Source of the DNA: Bacillota bacterium
GTDB taxonomy: Bacteria; Bacillota; Clostridia; Acetivibrionales; DTU013
Length of the DNA stretch: 64,000 nt
Assembly: GCA_023426125.1 (NCBI GenBank)
Contig: JAFABI010000063.1
Location: 1 to 64,000 of the forward strand
Direction: 5' to 3'
The position numbers and the translations under genes are program-made. Below are positions 7,804 to 16,231 of the stretch, piece by piece (position 1 is the stretch's first letter; each line of letters starts with the position of its first letter). The notes beneath the pieces are model-generated. The model ran no database searches. It worked only from the letters and a program-made list of their open reading frames with translations, and was not told where the DNA came from.

Positions 7804-9562
7804 ATGCAGGCCTCCCCCTGTCGTCATAGTAATCATCCATTATCCCGTATATATAATCCTTTGTCATTGCTACCCCGGTTTTTACATCCTCAGGCTTTGA
7901 GATTGGACCGGAGAAGTTGAAATTGAATGTCAGGCCCGGCCTTTCGCTCCCTGGGTCTGCTCCTATGGCTTTGGCTGTCCGGTTGAGTAATGCCAAACTC
8001 CGAGGATTTTTATATTTGATCGGGATTGCGGCTTCGGGGCCTGCTTCGCCAAAGATAGCCGGCCTGTTGGCAAAACCGCCTTGGGCAAATTTTTGTATCT
8101 CCGGAATGTTAATTCCTATGTGCTTACCGCCAAGCAACGGCACCCAGTCCGGGACATCGAATTGTATCTTGTTCAGTCCTCTTATGAGGAAGTTAAAAAT
8201 ATCAATAAAAGTATTTGCCCCGCCTTTGAGAATGCCGATTACTCCGTCCCATATGCCAGCAAACCATTCCCCGATACTACCAAAAAACGGCATTACGTTG
8301 TTTTGCCATACGCCTACAAGAAAGCTCGATACTTTATCCCAATTCTTATATAATAACACCAACGCGCCAATTAGCACCGCTACAGCAATTACGATCAAAG
8401 CGATAGGGTTTGCGCTCATTGCCAAATTTAAAGCCCATTGTGCAATTGTGGCCAGGCTTGCACCTGACTGGAACATCATCAAGACCGCTGACCCTACTTT
8501 CCATGCTTTGCTTAGTGCTTCGATCACCATGGCTGCTTTTAGCGCTACATTCCATGCAACGGTTGCGCCTGCAATACCCCATATGATTGGCTCTATCCAT
8601 GACCAGTTATTTTTTATGAAATTATAGGCATCGGTTGCGAACTTTAACATTTTCTCAATGCCGCCTGTTATCATGGAAATCCCATCTTCAAGCTTCTTCA
8701 TTTTTTCAGGACTGCTCGCAATATCGCTAATAAAGGTATTTGCCTTCTGGATAAGCTCGGTAAATTTTGGCAGGACTTTTGATGCCAGCGTAGCGGTAAA
8801 TTGATCCCAATTGGATTTAAGCAGCTTTGTTTGGTTAGCAAAGCTGCCTTGCGTCCTTGCGAAATCCCCCTGTGCGTCTTTAGATACATTCATCAAATAG
8901 CTATACCGTAATGCGACCTGTGAAGCTTGATCCATCTTTTGATAGGATGTCTTGATTCCCTTTGACAGAGCATACGCTTCAAGGTTTGCTACTGACATGT
9001 TGATGCCCAGTTGCTTCAAGGGTTCTGTTTCTCCGCTTATTCCGGATCGTATTTTTTCAAAGGCGGTTTCGTTATCAAGGTTGTAGAAGCTTGCAAAGTC
9101 CCCGGACAAAGCAGAAAGCTTTTCTGACATGGCAATTATATTGTCGCCGGAAAGACCACTGCTTTTAAGCATCGCGCCCATGGTGCCGGTGTATTGTTTT
9201 GCCGCAAGTTCAGTAAGTCCATACGCTTTTAATGCTTCCTTTGACCATTTATTGATCTGGTCGCTCCCGCTGCTGCCGAAGGTAACATCAACGACATTCT
9301 GTACCTCTTGAAGATCAGATGCAAGCTGGATTGCATTTTTACCGATCATGGCAATTCCAGTAACCCCAACCAGGGGGCCTATGCTTTTTAGAATAGTCCC
9401 TGCGACAGACTTAAAAGACCCGCCTATTGCCGATATCGCACTGACTGAGCTTTTTGATGTTTTTGCCGTATTTTTTTGTACGGACTGTAAGGCCGCTTTC
9501 AAAGAGGGAGATACTTTTCCGGATAAGGTTATAAGCGCCTGCAATTCCTTTCTACTTGCCAT
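7796..9562 (-). CDS. Phage tail tape measure protein
   Basis: 588 residues. The N-terminal third is helical and Ala/Ser/Lys-rich with the TP901-type segment VQNVVDVTFGSSGSDQINKW; a hydrophobic region near residue 385 (NPIALIVIAVAVLIGALVLL) is typical of tape measures. At the usual ~1.5 angstrom per residue this predicts a short tail of roughly 85-90 nm (inference). GGGGGAGG precedes ATG 9562. It follows the frameshifted chaperone directly, as expected. Confidence 0.9.
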   Translation of the reverse strand: MASRKELQALITLSGKVSPSLKAALQSVQKNTAKTSKSSVSAISAIGGSFKSVAGTILKSIGPLVGVTGIAMIGKNAIQLASDLQEVQNVVDVTFGSSGSDQINKWSKEALKAYGLTELAAKQYTGTMGAMLKSSGLSGDNIIAMSEKLSALSGDFASFYNLDNETAFEKIRSGISGETEPLKQLGINMSVANLEAYALSKGIKTSYQKMDQASQVALRYSYLMNVSKDAQGDFARTQGSFANQTKLLKSNWDQFTATLASKVLPKFTELIQKANTFISDIASSPEKMKKLEDGISMITGGIEKMLKFATDAYNFIKNNWSWIEPIIWGIAGATVAWNVALKAAMVIEALSKAWKVGSAVLMMFQSGASLATIAQWALNLAMSANPIALIVIAVAVLIGALVLLYKNWDKVSSFLVGVWQNNVMPFFGSIGEWFAGIWDGVIGILKGGANTFIDIFNFLIRGLNKIQFDVPDWVPLLGGKHIGINIPEIQKFAQGGFANRPAIFGEAGPEAAIPIKYKNPRSLALLNRTAKAIGADPGSERPGLTFNFNFSGPISKPEDVKTGVAMTKDYIYGIMDDYYDDRGRPAFG

Positions 9563-9564
9563 AA

Positions 9565-10037
9565 TTAGCCTCCCCCTTTCTTTATCTGCTTATTTACCCT
9601 TTCGGCCTCATTTGCCAAATCCTCATAGTACTCAACAAAATCCTGTAAAGTCATGTTCATGCATTCAGCCCTTGTTGTAGATGTATTTGATGTAATCTGC
9701 GCGATAGCAACTCTGATGTATTCTTCGGAGATTAGTCCTCCGAATCGATGAAGAAAAAATCACGCACCCGCTTTTCGGCCCTGGCAGCATCCTTTGCGCT
9801 CATGCGCAAGACTTCCATCGGCTCTATTTCCGGACTTGCCTTCGCTGCTGCCTGGGCAAAGATATACAAATGATAATCACTATCCAGTTCCTGAACAGAT
9901 ATAACATTGCCAGCCTTTTTGTATTCCTTGCCTGCATTCAATTTGTCTTGTGCAGTCATTTCATCAAAATCATAGGGAATTTCCTTGAACTCATTGCCGT
10001 TGATCATAAGGGGTTTTGAAAGCCTTAATTTGTCCAT
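9565..10037 (-). CDS. Tail assembly chaperone, -1 frameshift product (gpE+E'-like)
   Basis: At minus-strand positions 9759-9753 the zero frame reads GA-T TTT TTC, an ideal X XXY YYZ slippery heptamer. After a -1 slip the frame stays open for 62 codons (beginning LHRFGG, ending KQIKKGGG) and stops at 9565, three bases before the tape measure ATG. The -1 frame has no start codon of its own with a ribosome site at its beginning. The result is a ~157-residue chaperone. P2 gpE+E' uses T TTT TTG in the same genomic place; that is established for P2, inferred here. Confidence 0.85.
9732..10037 (-). CDS. Tail assembly chaperone, unshifted product (gpE-like)
   Basis: 101 residues (MDKLRLSKPLMINGNEFKEI start) resembling Mu gp41/P2 gpE-like chaperones, which coat the tape measure during tail assembly. 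It lies between tube and tape measure. The frame ends at 9732, but a T TTT TTC heptamer eight codons before the stop lets some ribosomes continue in the -1 frame; see the longer product. Confidence 0.85.
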   Translation of the reverse strand: MDKLRLSKPLMINGNEFKEIPYDFDEMTAQDKLNAGKEYKKAGNVISVQELDSDYHLYIFAQAAAKASPEIEPMEVLRMSAKDAARAEKRVRDFFFIDSED

Positions 10038-10062
10038 AAAATCCTCCTTAATAGTAGAAACA

Positions 10063-10088
10063 AGGGCGGCTTAATCAAATGCCGCCCT
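10063..10088 (-). terminator. Hairpin across the tail-tube stop codon
   Basis: AGGGCGGC and GCCGCCCT form a perfect 8-bp stem with a 10-base loop containing the tube stop codon. On the minus strand it is followed by TTGTTTCT, a weak U tract, so it could be a leaky terminator or an mRNA 3'-end stabiliser for the abundant tube transcript. Confidence 0.55.
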
Positions 10089-10598
10089 GATCTCCTCCAT
10101 GTAATCCTTTCCGTTAACGACGTATTTGTAATTAAGTTTGTCGATAAGCAAAACTTCCTTGCCGTCGGTGACTTTTCTGTAGTACACGATCTCGAATTCC
10201 GAGGAGCCATCCATGGTTGCCCCAACCTCAATCTTCCCAGGATCATACTTTTTATTAATCCCGGTCATAAATGCTTTGTTCTGCCGGGTAGATATTTTCA
10301 TGTTGCCGCCGTCAATAACATCTACGGTCCAGACAACCTCAAACTTTACAGCGCCCGGCCTGGAGAGCATGGCATATTTAGGATTATCCTCCTTGTTATT
10401 TACGGTGAAAACCATGCTCCCGATCTGTCCATAGACAGGAAAGTCAATTTCCCCCATGATGCCGGCACCCTTAATGGCGTCGGTAATCTTCTCTATGGAT
10501 GGAAGCTGAAGGTCCGCCGCGTCGTCTATCACCTGCATTGCTCCGTTCTCATCATCGGCCTTTAATTTGAAATAAATGATTTTGTTAGATATCTTCAT
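10071..10598 (-). CDS. Phage major tail tube protein
   Basis: 175 residues (MKISNKIIYFKLKADDENGA start), right length and position for the P2 FII / phi-type tube family, directly after the sheath with a four-base overlap. Segments such as GSMVFTVNNKEDNPKYAMLS and the acidic DGAS-type loops fit the tube beta-barrel. It polymerises into the inner tail tube. A stable hairpin overlaps its end. Confidence 0.85.
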   Translation of the reverse strand: MKISNKIIYFKLKADDENGAMQVIDDAADLQLPSIEKITDAIKGAGIMGEIDFPVYGQIGSMVFTVNNKEDNPKYAMLSRPGAVKFEVVWTVDVIDGGNMKISTRQNKAFMTGINKKYDPGKIEVGATMDGSSEFEIVYYRKVTDGKEVLLIDKLNYKYVVNGKDYMEEIRAAFD

Positions 10599-11836
10599 GC
10601 TACTTCACCTCCGAACAGGAGATTAATTCCCTGAGTCGTATACTGCACCCTGAACGTAAGGCTCTTTCCGGGTGGTGTCGTTGTCGTCCTGATGTCAAAA
10701 ACAAAATCACCCTTTACAATGCTTGAGCCCGTATTACTGGTTTCGTTAAAGTCCATTTGGCCGAACAGGAGCTTTCCGTCGCCCACCAAACCACTTAACC
10801 AGACATTTGCATCATTAAGGATAGTATCCACTTTCGACCTACTCAACGGCGAATCAACATCTGGCAAATAGCGATTCTGGAACGAATTGTACAAATACAT
10901 TATCATGCGAATGCCACAATCAAAAACATCTGCAGGATCTATGTCCGTTCCGTCTTCGTAATTGCTGTTGTGAGGCCCCCACAAAACCCAGCTCCCCGAA
11001 CGAAAATTAACCGTAGTTATGCCGAAGCTGTTCAAATCGTTAGCTTGGATTTCATCGAATTCAATCGAGGCCCCGCTAGCCAATATTGCGCCAGACATAT
11101 CGATAGGCTTATTAGACGGACTTTCATACGGGACATCCTCATTTTGATAATCCGTCTGCTGCATCCGTACAACAGCCAATGTAGACAACCAGAATTCCTT
11201 TTCGCCGCTTTTTACCTTCGGCCAGCATACTTTTTCCAGCCTGGACTCATATGCATTGGTTGTTTTCCATGTTTTCGCCGCTGCAATAGTCAAGGCAGCC
11301 GAGCTGTCTATGTCGGTTACGCACACCGTATCCCAATGGCCGTTGATTTTTTGACACTTACTTATAAGCGCCGCCTCGACGGTGGGCTTATGGCTCCATC
11401 CTGGAGCCGCCAATATAGACGGTACCATATTGTATTTTTGATAAATTAAATCCACACAGGCCAGCCCAGTACGGCTGCCGTTAACCTGGATGCCACCTAC
11501 TATATCAGTGGGTGCAACATGGGTTTCTGCATTGTGTTTTGCCGGGTCGAACACATTAATAACGATGATCGGGCCAATGCTGCCGACTTTGTTTTTAAAA
11601 TGGGCATATACCGCTTCGCAAAGCGTGTATTCTTCCCAATCGTCCGAATATCCTATTTTGGCCTTTGCATCATCAAAGCCTGTTACCAAGATAGGCTTGT
11701 TTATGGCATTGGAGGAATCAGTCAGCGTGCCCACAGGAGCCGTGCCGATATATACCGGTAGTGTCGCCACTCCGGAAGGCGGCAGGGTATCCTGTGTTGC
11801 TACCTTTTCCCCGTATACACCGTGTTTGTATGCCAT
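10595..11836 (-). CDS. Phage tail sheath protein
   Basis: 413 residues. The start (MAYKHGVYGEKVATQDTLPP) and TLPVYIGTAP-type segment are typical of contractile sheaths, as are the C-terminal region KSLTFRVQYTTQGINLL and the middle GSIGPIIVINVFDPAKHN. The product forms the contractile tail sheath, so this phage is a myovirus. AAGGTG precedes ATG 11836. Confidence 0.93.
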   Translation of the reverse strand: MAYKHGVYGEKVATQDTLPPSGVATLPVYIGTAPVGTLTDSSNAINKPILVTGFDDAKAKIGYSDDWEEYTLCEAVYAHFKNKVGSIGPIIVINVFDPAKHNAETHVAPTDIVGGIQVNGSRTGLACVDLIYQKYNMVPSILAAPGWSHKPTVEAALISKCQKINGHWDTVCVTDIDSSAALTIAAAKTWKTTNAYESRLEKVCWPKVKSGEKEFWLSTLAVVRMQQTDYQNEDVPYESPSNKPIDMSGAILASGASIEFDEIQANDLNSFGITTVNFRSGSWVLWGPHNSNYEDGTDIDPADVFDCGIRMIMYLYNSFQNRYLPDVDSPLSRSKVDTILNDANVWLSGLVGDGKLLFGQMDFNETSNTGSSIVKGDFVFDIRTTTTPPGKSLTFRVQYTTQGINLLFGGEVA

Positions 11837-11853
11837 GCTCTTTTCACCTTCCT

Positions 11854-12387
11854 TTACTCATATTGTTCATTTATTGATCTAATGACGTCAATAACCGGGC
11901 ATGTCGCTTTGAAAGTAAACCACCCCTGCCAATATGGGTACGCTTGATCCTGATACATTCCCCATTTATAAGGTTTCTCCATTGCGGTTATGCCTTCGAT
12001 CATATATGCCTTTGATACTTCCAGCCTTGTAAGCATGATCAAATTGATCAGGTCTCTGTATCCATCAAAGGACGATGCAAGTTCCCCAAATACATTGTAT
12101 TGTCCTGGGGAATATACAACGAAAGATATCCGAATACCAAGCCCCGCTTCCTGTCCGTCGTCTTCACCTTCATCTATGCCAACAATGATGCAGGGCACAT
12201 CCTGTATAGGCTCGCGTGTCATTAATTCCTCTGGAAGTTTTGGCGGTATCCACCCGATATGTACAACCGGGTTCACTCGTCTGTATTCCTCAATGTCTTT
12301 GTCGTTCGGTTTCAAAAGCTCTATCTTCGGACAAACCTTTTGTTGTAAAAACTTCTGAATCCCTTCAAGGATAAAATTATCAGTCAT
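11854..12387 (-). CDS. Probable tail terminator / Mu gp37-like protein
   Basis: 177 residues located between head-tail connector genes and the sheath. The sequence (PCIIVGIDEGEDDGQEAGLG and ISFVVYSPGQYNVFGELASS) fits tail-terminator or DUF1834-like proteins that cap the tail before joining. Assigned from position and general shape rather than a firm motif. Confidence 0.6.
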   Translation of the reverse strand: MTDNFILEGIQKFLQQKVCPKIELLKPNDKDIEEYRRVNPVVHIGWIPPKLPEELMTREPIQDVPCIIVGIDEGEDDGQEAGLGIRISFVVYSPGQYNVFGELASSFDGYRDLINLIMLTRLEVSKAYMIEGITAMEKPYKWGMYQDQAYPYWQGWFTFKATCPVIDVIRSINEQYE

Positions 12388-12391
12388 GCCA

Positions 12392-12994
12392 TCACCCTTT
12401 TAACTGTTTCTTGAGCTTATCCAGCCTCCAGTTGATCTCATGCTCAATTCTCTCACCAAGCTTCTTTTGAGCCGCTTCCTGTATCTGTGCCTCTACGTTC
12501 GCATTGCCGATCATTTGGGGGACTGATAAAGTCCTGAGCACAACAACGGGCAGCCTTTTATTTGTGGTGCGCTTAAATACGTTGTATTGAACCTTGTCTG
12601 CTGATTTCGCACCAGTGGAAGCAACAAAGGCTTTTGGGTCCACGCCGACAGGTTTTGATTTTCCTCTTTTGATTTTCACTTTAACTTGCCGGCGTGTTCC
12701 CGGCTTTTTAGGCGAAAATGAGAAATGCGCAAGGGACAATGTATGCCCCTTGGAAACCAGTTTGGCCGATAAATCGCCTTTTTTTGCCTTGTACTTTTTG
12801 ATTGTCTTTTTAACGTCAGTGATTTTTATAGAATACTCCTGAGTAACAAGCCTTCCAATTCGGGTATAGATAAAGTCAACTGTCCTGTTCAGTGCTGATG
12901 CTGAAGCGCCTGGCATTTGCTTCTCAAGACCCTTGAGCCCGATTGCCAGTTTATCCAGCTCCTTTGTATCGACAAAAATATTGTCTTTTGCCAC
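12392..12994 (-). CDS. Prophage minor tail protein Z (gpZ)-like / tail completion protein
   Basis: About 200 residues, very basic. The segments VGVDPKAFVASTGAKSADKV, VFKRTTNKRLPVVVLRTLSV and PQMIGNANVEAQIQEAAQKK resemble the lambda gpZ-type family (Phage_GPZ). Start GTG 12994 follows an AGGGGGAG site and lies just after the upstream stop (12997); the longer frame to 13054 would overlap that gene by 58 bases. Likely needed for joining head and tail. Confidence 0.75.
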   Translation of the reverse strand: MAKDNIFVDTKELDKLAIGLKGLEKQMPGASASALNRTVDFIYTRIGRLVTQEYSIKITDVKKTIKKYKAKKGDLSAKLVSKGHTLSLAHFSFSPKKPGTRRQVKVKIKRGKSKPVGVDPKAFVASTGAKSADKVQYNVFKRTTNKRLPVVVLRTLSVPQMIGNANVEAQIQEAAQKKLGERIEHEINWRLDKLKKQLKG

Positions 12995-12996
12995 CC

Positions 12997-13317
12997 TTAT
13001 CTCCCCCTGTTCTGCTGCAGGATGATTTCGTAGACCCCCTCGTCCTCCCGACAATCAAAAACCATATATTGGCGGTTGTCGAATATCTGAATCGTCCCCT
13101 GTTCCGGGCGCTCTCCGTAAATTTCAGCAGGGACTCTATAGAGGATTTCCCCGACGCTTATGCCGTCATATTCTTTCTTGCTGCGCTCCATAAGCTGGTC
13201 ACTGTCGATTATCACATCCAGCAGCCGGCCATTGATTCTATGTCTTGAGGCAACCTCATCATTGTTGAAAAATGTATCAAGATCAGACCGAAGATAATCT
13301 TTGAATGCTGAAGGCAT
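12997..13317 (-). CDS. Head-tail joining protein
   Basis: About 106 residues from ATG 13317 (MPSAFKDYLRSDLDTFFNND). The core IINGRLLDVIIDSDQL-like region with IDSDQLMERSKKEYDGISVG fits small head-completion proteins of the lambda FII/gp10 type. The upstream in-frame ATGs overlap the preceding gene and lack ribosome sites. Position between decoration and gpZ-like genes supports a connector role. Confidence 0.7.
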   Translation of the reverse strand: MPSAFKDYLRSDLDTFFNNDEVASRHRINGRLLDVIIDSDQLMERSKKEYDGISVGEILYRVPAEIYGERPEQGTIQIFDNRQYMVFDCREDEGVYEIILQQNRGR

Positions 13318-13321
13318 AGAA

Positions 13322-13693
13322 TCACACTCCCACAGACCCAGTGCCATTTCCAGCGCCGCTACCATTCGACTCACCATCAGGATTTTTTATTTTCTCCATC
13401 CTGACTTCAATGGCCTCAAATACAGATTTACGTTTCTTTCCGGCTAATTCACTTTGAAAGATGAATTTGAGTTCGTCCTCAGAATTCGCTGATTCAATAA
13501 TTGTCACTAGTTCGTTTACTGTCTTCCCGTCAGATGGACTGTCTTTCTTTGTTTCTTGCTTTTCCGGTTCCACGATTTCCGCAGCGCCGTTTTTTACAAG
13601 CTGTTCCTGCCTTTCAGCAGGAAGGAAGCCCACAGGGGTACCTGCGTCTATCAGCGTACCCCTGTGGTTAAGCGGAAGTTTCAATATGATCAC
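13322..13693 (-). CDS. Phage head-associated protein of unknown function
   Basis: 123 residues. A short N-terminal beta segment (LPLNHRGTLIDAGTPVGFLP) resembles DUF7210-like proteins found beside capsid genes; then a Glu/Lys/Ser-rich linker, a helical pair (NELVTIIESANSEDELKFIF) and a Gly/Ser/Asn tail. GTG 13693 has a GGAGGGGG site. Possibly a head-tail connector or scaffold-like factor. Confidence 0.6.
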   Translation of the reverse strand: MIILKLPLNHRGTLIDAGTPVGFLPAERQEQLVKNGAAEIVEPEKQETKKDSPSDGKTVNELVTIIESANSEDELKFIFQSELAGKKRKSVFEAIEVRMEKIKNPDGESNGSGAGNGTGSVGV

Positions 13694-13714
13694 TTTAATC
13701 CCCCTCCTGAACCA

Positions 13715-14047
13715 TCATCCGATTTTTATTCTCGCCGTTGTCCCTGCGGTCAGCTTCGACTCTGTAGCCCACCCAGCAGGAGTATTGCCCGAAGAAGTCT
13801 TTGTGAGATTACCGGCAGCTGCGTCCCAGTACAATTGATCCCCAACCGAAAAGGCCGCATTGTTCACGGATGGCAATTCAAACACACCAACAGCACGAAC
13901 AGCGCCAGTTGCTCCAACGGAGATTTTTTCGGCAGCAATGCCTATTCTGGTTACGAGAGGGATAACCTCGTTGTACTCAATTGCTGAAGCTCCACCGTTG
14001 ACATAATCAATAATGTCGCCCTTGTGAATATAAGTTCCTTTTGCCAT
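13715..14047 (-). CDS. Capsid decoration protein, DUF2190-like
   Basis: 110 residues. The pattern GDIIDYVNGG ... GIAAEKISVGATGAVRAVGV ... YWDAAAGNLT is the DUF2190 hallmark, a beta-tulip-like trimer found next to major capsid genes. It probably cements the capsid exterior. AGGAGG precedes ATG 14047; a hairpin separates it from the capsid gene. Confidence 0.85.
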   Translation of the reverse strand: MAKGTYIHKGDIIDYVNGGASAIEYNEVIPLVTRIGIAAEKISVGATGAVRAVGVFELPSVNNAAFSVGDQLYWDAAAGNLTKTSSGNTPAGWATESKLTAGTTARIKIG

Positions 14048-14074
14048 ATTACGTATGCCTCCTTCATAAATTTA

Positions 14075-14099
14075 GGCGCATGGTGAAAACCTATGCGCC
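14075..14099 (-). terminator. Hairpin between capsid and decoration genes
   Basis: GGCGCATGGT and ACCTATGCGCC pair with a GAAA loop and one bulge. It lies in the 82-base gap between the decoration protein start and the major capsid stop. The following minus-strand sequence (TAAATTTATG) is a poor U tract, so attenuation or mRNA protection is as likely as termination. Confidence 0.45.
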
Positions 14100-14129
14100 A
14101 CTCTTATTTTGCTATTGCTATAATGGCTT

Positions 14130-15581
14130 TTAAGTGCCTGCGTTTTTATACAAACCACGGAAGTCAAGCACAGTTACACCGTAATCAATGTAGATTCTCC
14201 ACTTGATGCCAAGGAAATCGAAGCCTGCCTGGTTTTCGAGTTTCGGCATATCGTCACCATTAAGGTATGTAACCTCAATGGTTTCAATGTCGCCCGGAGC
14301 CGCTGCCAGATACCATGCTGTTGTGCTATAACTGTCAAGCTCTGCGTCAGAGACAATTTCAAAAGTACTACCAGCGAACGGATTTACATTACCAAATTGG
14401 TTAGGCGCGTAGTTCACGGACACAAACTGCTGTGCCCTGGTTTCTTTTGCAGCCGGCACGATAAGAAATCTTGGAGCGATATTGAGGGTTTCCTTACCGC
14501 GAAGGTTTTTCTGAGCCCTCATCGCTCTTCGGCCTTCGCCAACGGGGTCGATATCAATAGCTCCATTGACAGAAGCAAGATTGCCGTGAGATGAGTGGAA
14601 AAGCTGCGCAGAATCAAATATAACGGGATTTGATCCCAGCATTTTATACACCAGTTTGTTTATGCCACGCCCCGCCGCTCTGACATAAGCCTCAGGTACT
14701 CTAGTCAATATCCCGATATCGTCATTGATCAAAGCCTGCCTATTCAGCCCGAAAGTCTCTCCGTAAGTAGCAAGCGCTTTGCTTACTCCCTGGTCAGTCA
14801 TCTCGTCAAACTTGAATTCCCCGGACTGCGTCATCTGCTTAAGGTCCCCCGCTTCAGAAATCTGGTAATGCGTTGCCCCCTTAAAATCAGGATTGGAGCC
14901 GCGACCAGTCCATCTTTGATAGGTGGTTAAAGCCGCCCTATAAGCTATAGCCATGCTTTTATTCACAGCACTTGAAAGCACACCTGCAAACTGGCTATCA
15001 GGCGTCAGCGCTTCCCTGAACAGCATATCATCGTCCAACCTATGGGCATTAGCCCTTCCTGCCCTGGTAAGACAGTCAATTGCCAGGTCCCGCAATCTCA
15101 TTCCCCTGAAATCCCTTGCTCCATCAGCAGGTTTTTCAATAGCCTTTCCACCTCTTAAAAGGATGGCATCGGAGGCCGCTTCCCGTATTTTATCAGCCTC
15201 TTCCGTTTCAACCCTCATATTTCCTCCTACATTCAATGGTTTCCGTTCTGCTCTCATTTTTTCAAGCAGGGCAGCGCGAACCTGGTCGACCGTTGACCCT
15301 TTGTTGATGTAGTCTCCGGGGTCCATTTCAAAATCTCTACACATGGAAGTGATTTCGCTTACCCTCTGTCGTTCTGCCTTTATTGCCCTTTCCGTGTCGG
15401 TCGAAGACTGAGCTTCCCTTTCTTCCTGCTCAATCTCAGCTTTGAGGGTATCTATTTCTCTCTGCAGAGTATCGAACTCGGTTCTTTCTTCCGGGGTAAA
15501 CTCACGGTTGGCAGTTTTTGCACCGTTTACAATTTCCTGCTGTCTCTGCGTCTTTAGACGAAGTTTTTCTTTTTTGTTCAT
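14130..15581 (-). CDS. Major capsid protein (HK97 fold) with N-terminal delta-like coiled coil
   Basis: 483 residues. Residues ~1-65 are a charged coiled coil (EFDTLQREIDTLKAEIEQEE) like the HK97 delta domain, normally removed by the prohead protease encoded next. The core contains NIAPRFLIVPAAKETRAQQF and FGNVNPFAGSTFEIVSDAEL, familiar from Mu gpT/HK97-like capsids. Overlaps the protease gene by four bases. Builds the icosahedral shell. Confidence 0.9.
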   Translation of the reverse strand: MNKKEKLRLKTQRQQEIVNGAKTANREFTPEERTEFDTLQREIDTLKAEIEQEEREAQSSTDTERAIKAERQRVSEITSMCRDFEMDPGDYINKGSTVDQVRAALLEKMRAERKPLNVGGNMRVETEEADKIREAASDAILLRGGKAIEKPADGARDFRGMRLRDLAIDCLTRAGRANAHRLDDDMLFREALTPDSQFAGVLSSAVNKSMAIAYRAALTTYQRWTGRGSNPDFKGATHYQISEAGDLKQMTQSGEFKFDEMTDQGVSKALATYGETFGLNRQALINDDIGILTRVPEAYVRAAGRGINKLVYKMLGSNPVIFDSAQLFHSSHGNLASVNGAIDIDPVGEGRRAMRAQKNLRGKETLNIAPRFLIVPAAKETRAQQFVSVNYAPNQFGNVNPFAGSTFEIVSDAELDSYSTTAWYLAAAPGDIETIEVTYLNGDDMPKLENQAGFDFLGIKWRIYIDYGVTVLDFRGLYKNAGT

Positions 15582-16231
15582 TTGGATACCTCCGTTAAAA
15601 TATTTTTGTTTATTTGAATTTGCCTTTCAAATACTTCCATAGCATTTAAGCCATATCTGATTGAATCGGCATGCACATGCCTAAATGCATTTTCTTCCAA
15701 CTCGCGCCCAGGGCCTACTGACGGATCGGCAGGAGTAGGTTCAATGCTAATTTCATATGGCTCCCATTTGAGCCCTATGTATGCAGGACCGGTAAATCTA
15801 CCGTTCGAAGATTGCTTTCCCGGCATGACTTCTTCCCAGCTGTCCACGGCATAGCCAAAGGACACACCTTTGATGGATCCGCTTAGCATCTTTGTTTTTA
15901 CTTTCTGGCTATCCTCATCCGGGTCAATCGTGATTACCGCTCTGCCTTTCCGCTGCTCGGCATCCAGCCACGCCTTATCAATTCTGCCTATGGGCATTCT
16001 GCCATACTTCACATCCCGCCCATGCGTAAATAATACGGTCCCGACATCCAACAGTCTTGTGAAATCGGCTGCGCCTGCATCGTGTAATAGTATTTCAGGG
16101 CCAAACCAGCGATTCACGGCATATTCCGAGGAGAAAGATAGTTCAATCTGGTTCTCCTTCCCTTCTACTGCCCTGAATTCGGCACATATGATTCTAGGCT
16201 GTTGAATTCCCGTTTCCGGCTTTTTCGGCAA
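15578..16231 (-). CDS. Prohead serine protease (HK97/U35-like)
   Basis: About 217 residues. Likely catalytic residues are the His of VLFTHGRD and the Ser of SGSIKGVSFGYA; EISIEPTPADPSVGPGRE follows as in the family. It cleaves the capsid delta domain and scaffold inside the prohead. TTG 16231 is preferred, eight bases after AGGAGG; the GTG at 16240 is part of that site. Overlaps the portal gene's 3' end by 38 bases. Confidence 0.85.
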   Translation of the reverse strand: MPKKPETGIQQPRIICAEFRAVEGKENQIELSFSSEYAVNRWFGPEILLHDAGAADFTRLLDVGTVLFTHGRDVKYGRMPIGRIDKAWLDAEQRKGRAVITIDPDEDSQKVKTKMLSGSIKGVSFGYAVDSWEEVMPGKQSSNGRFTGPAYIGLKWEPYEISIEPTPADPSVGPGRELEENAFRHVHADSIRYGLNAMEVFERQIQINKNILTEVSK

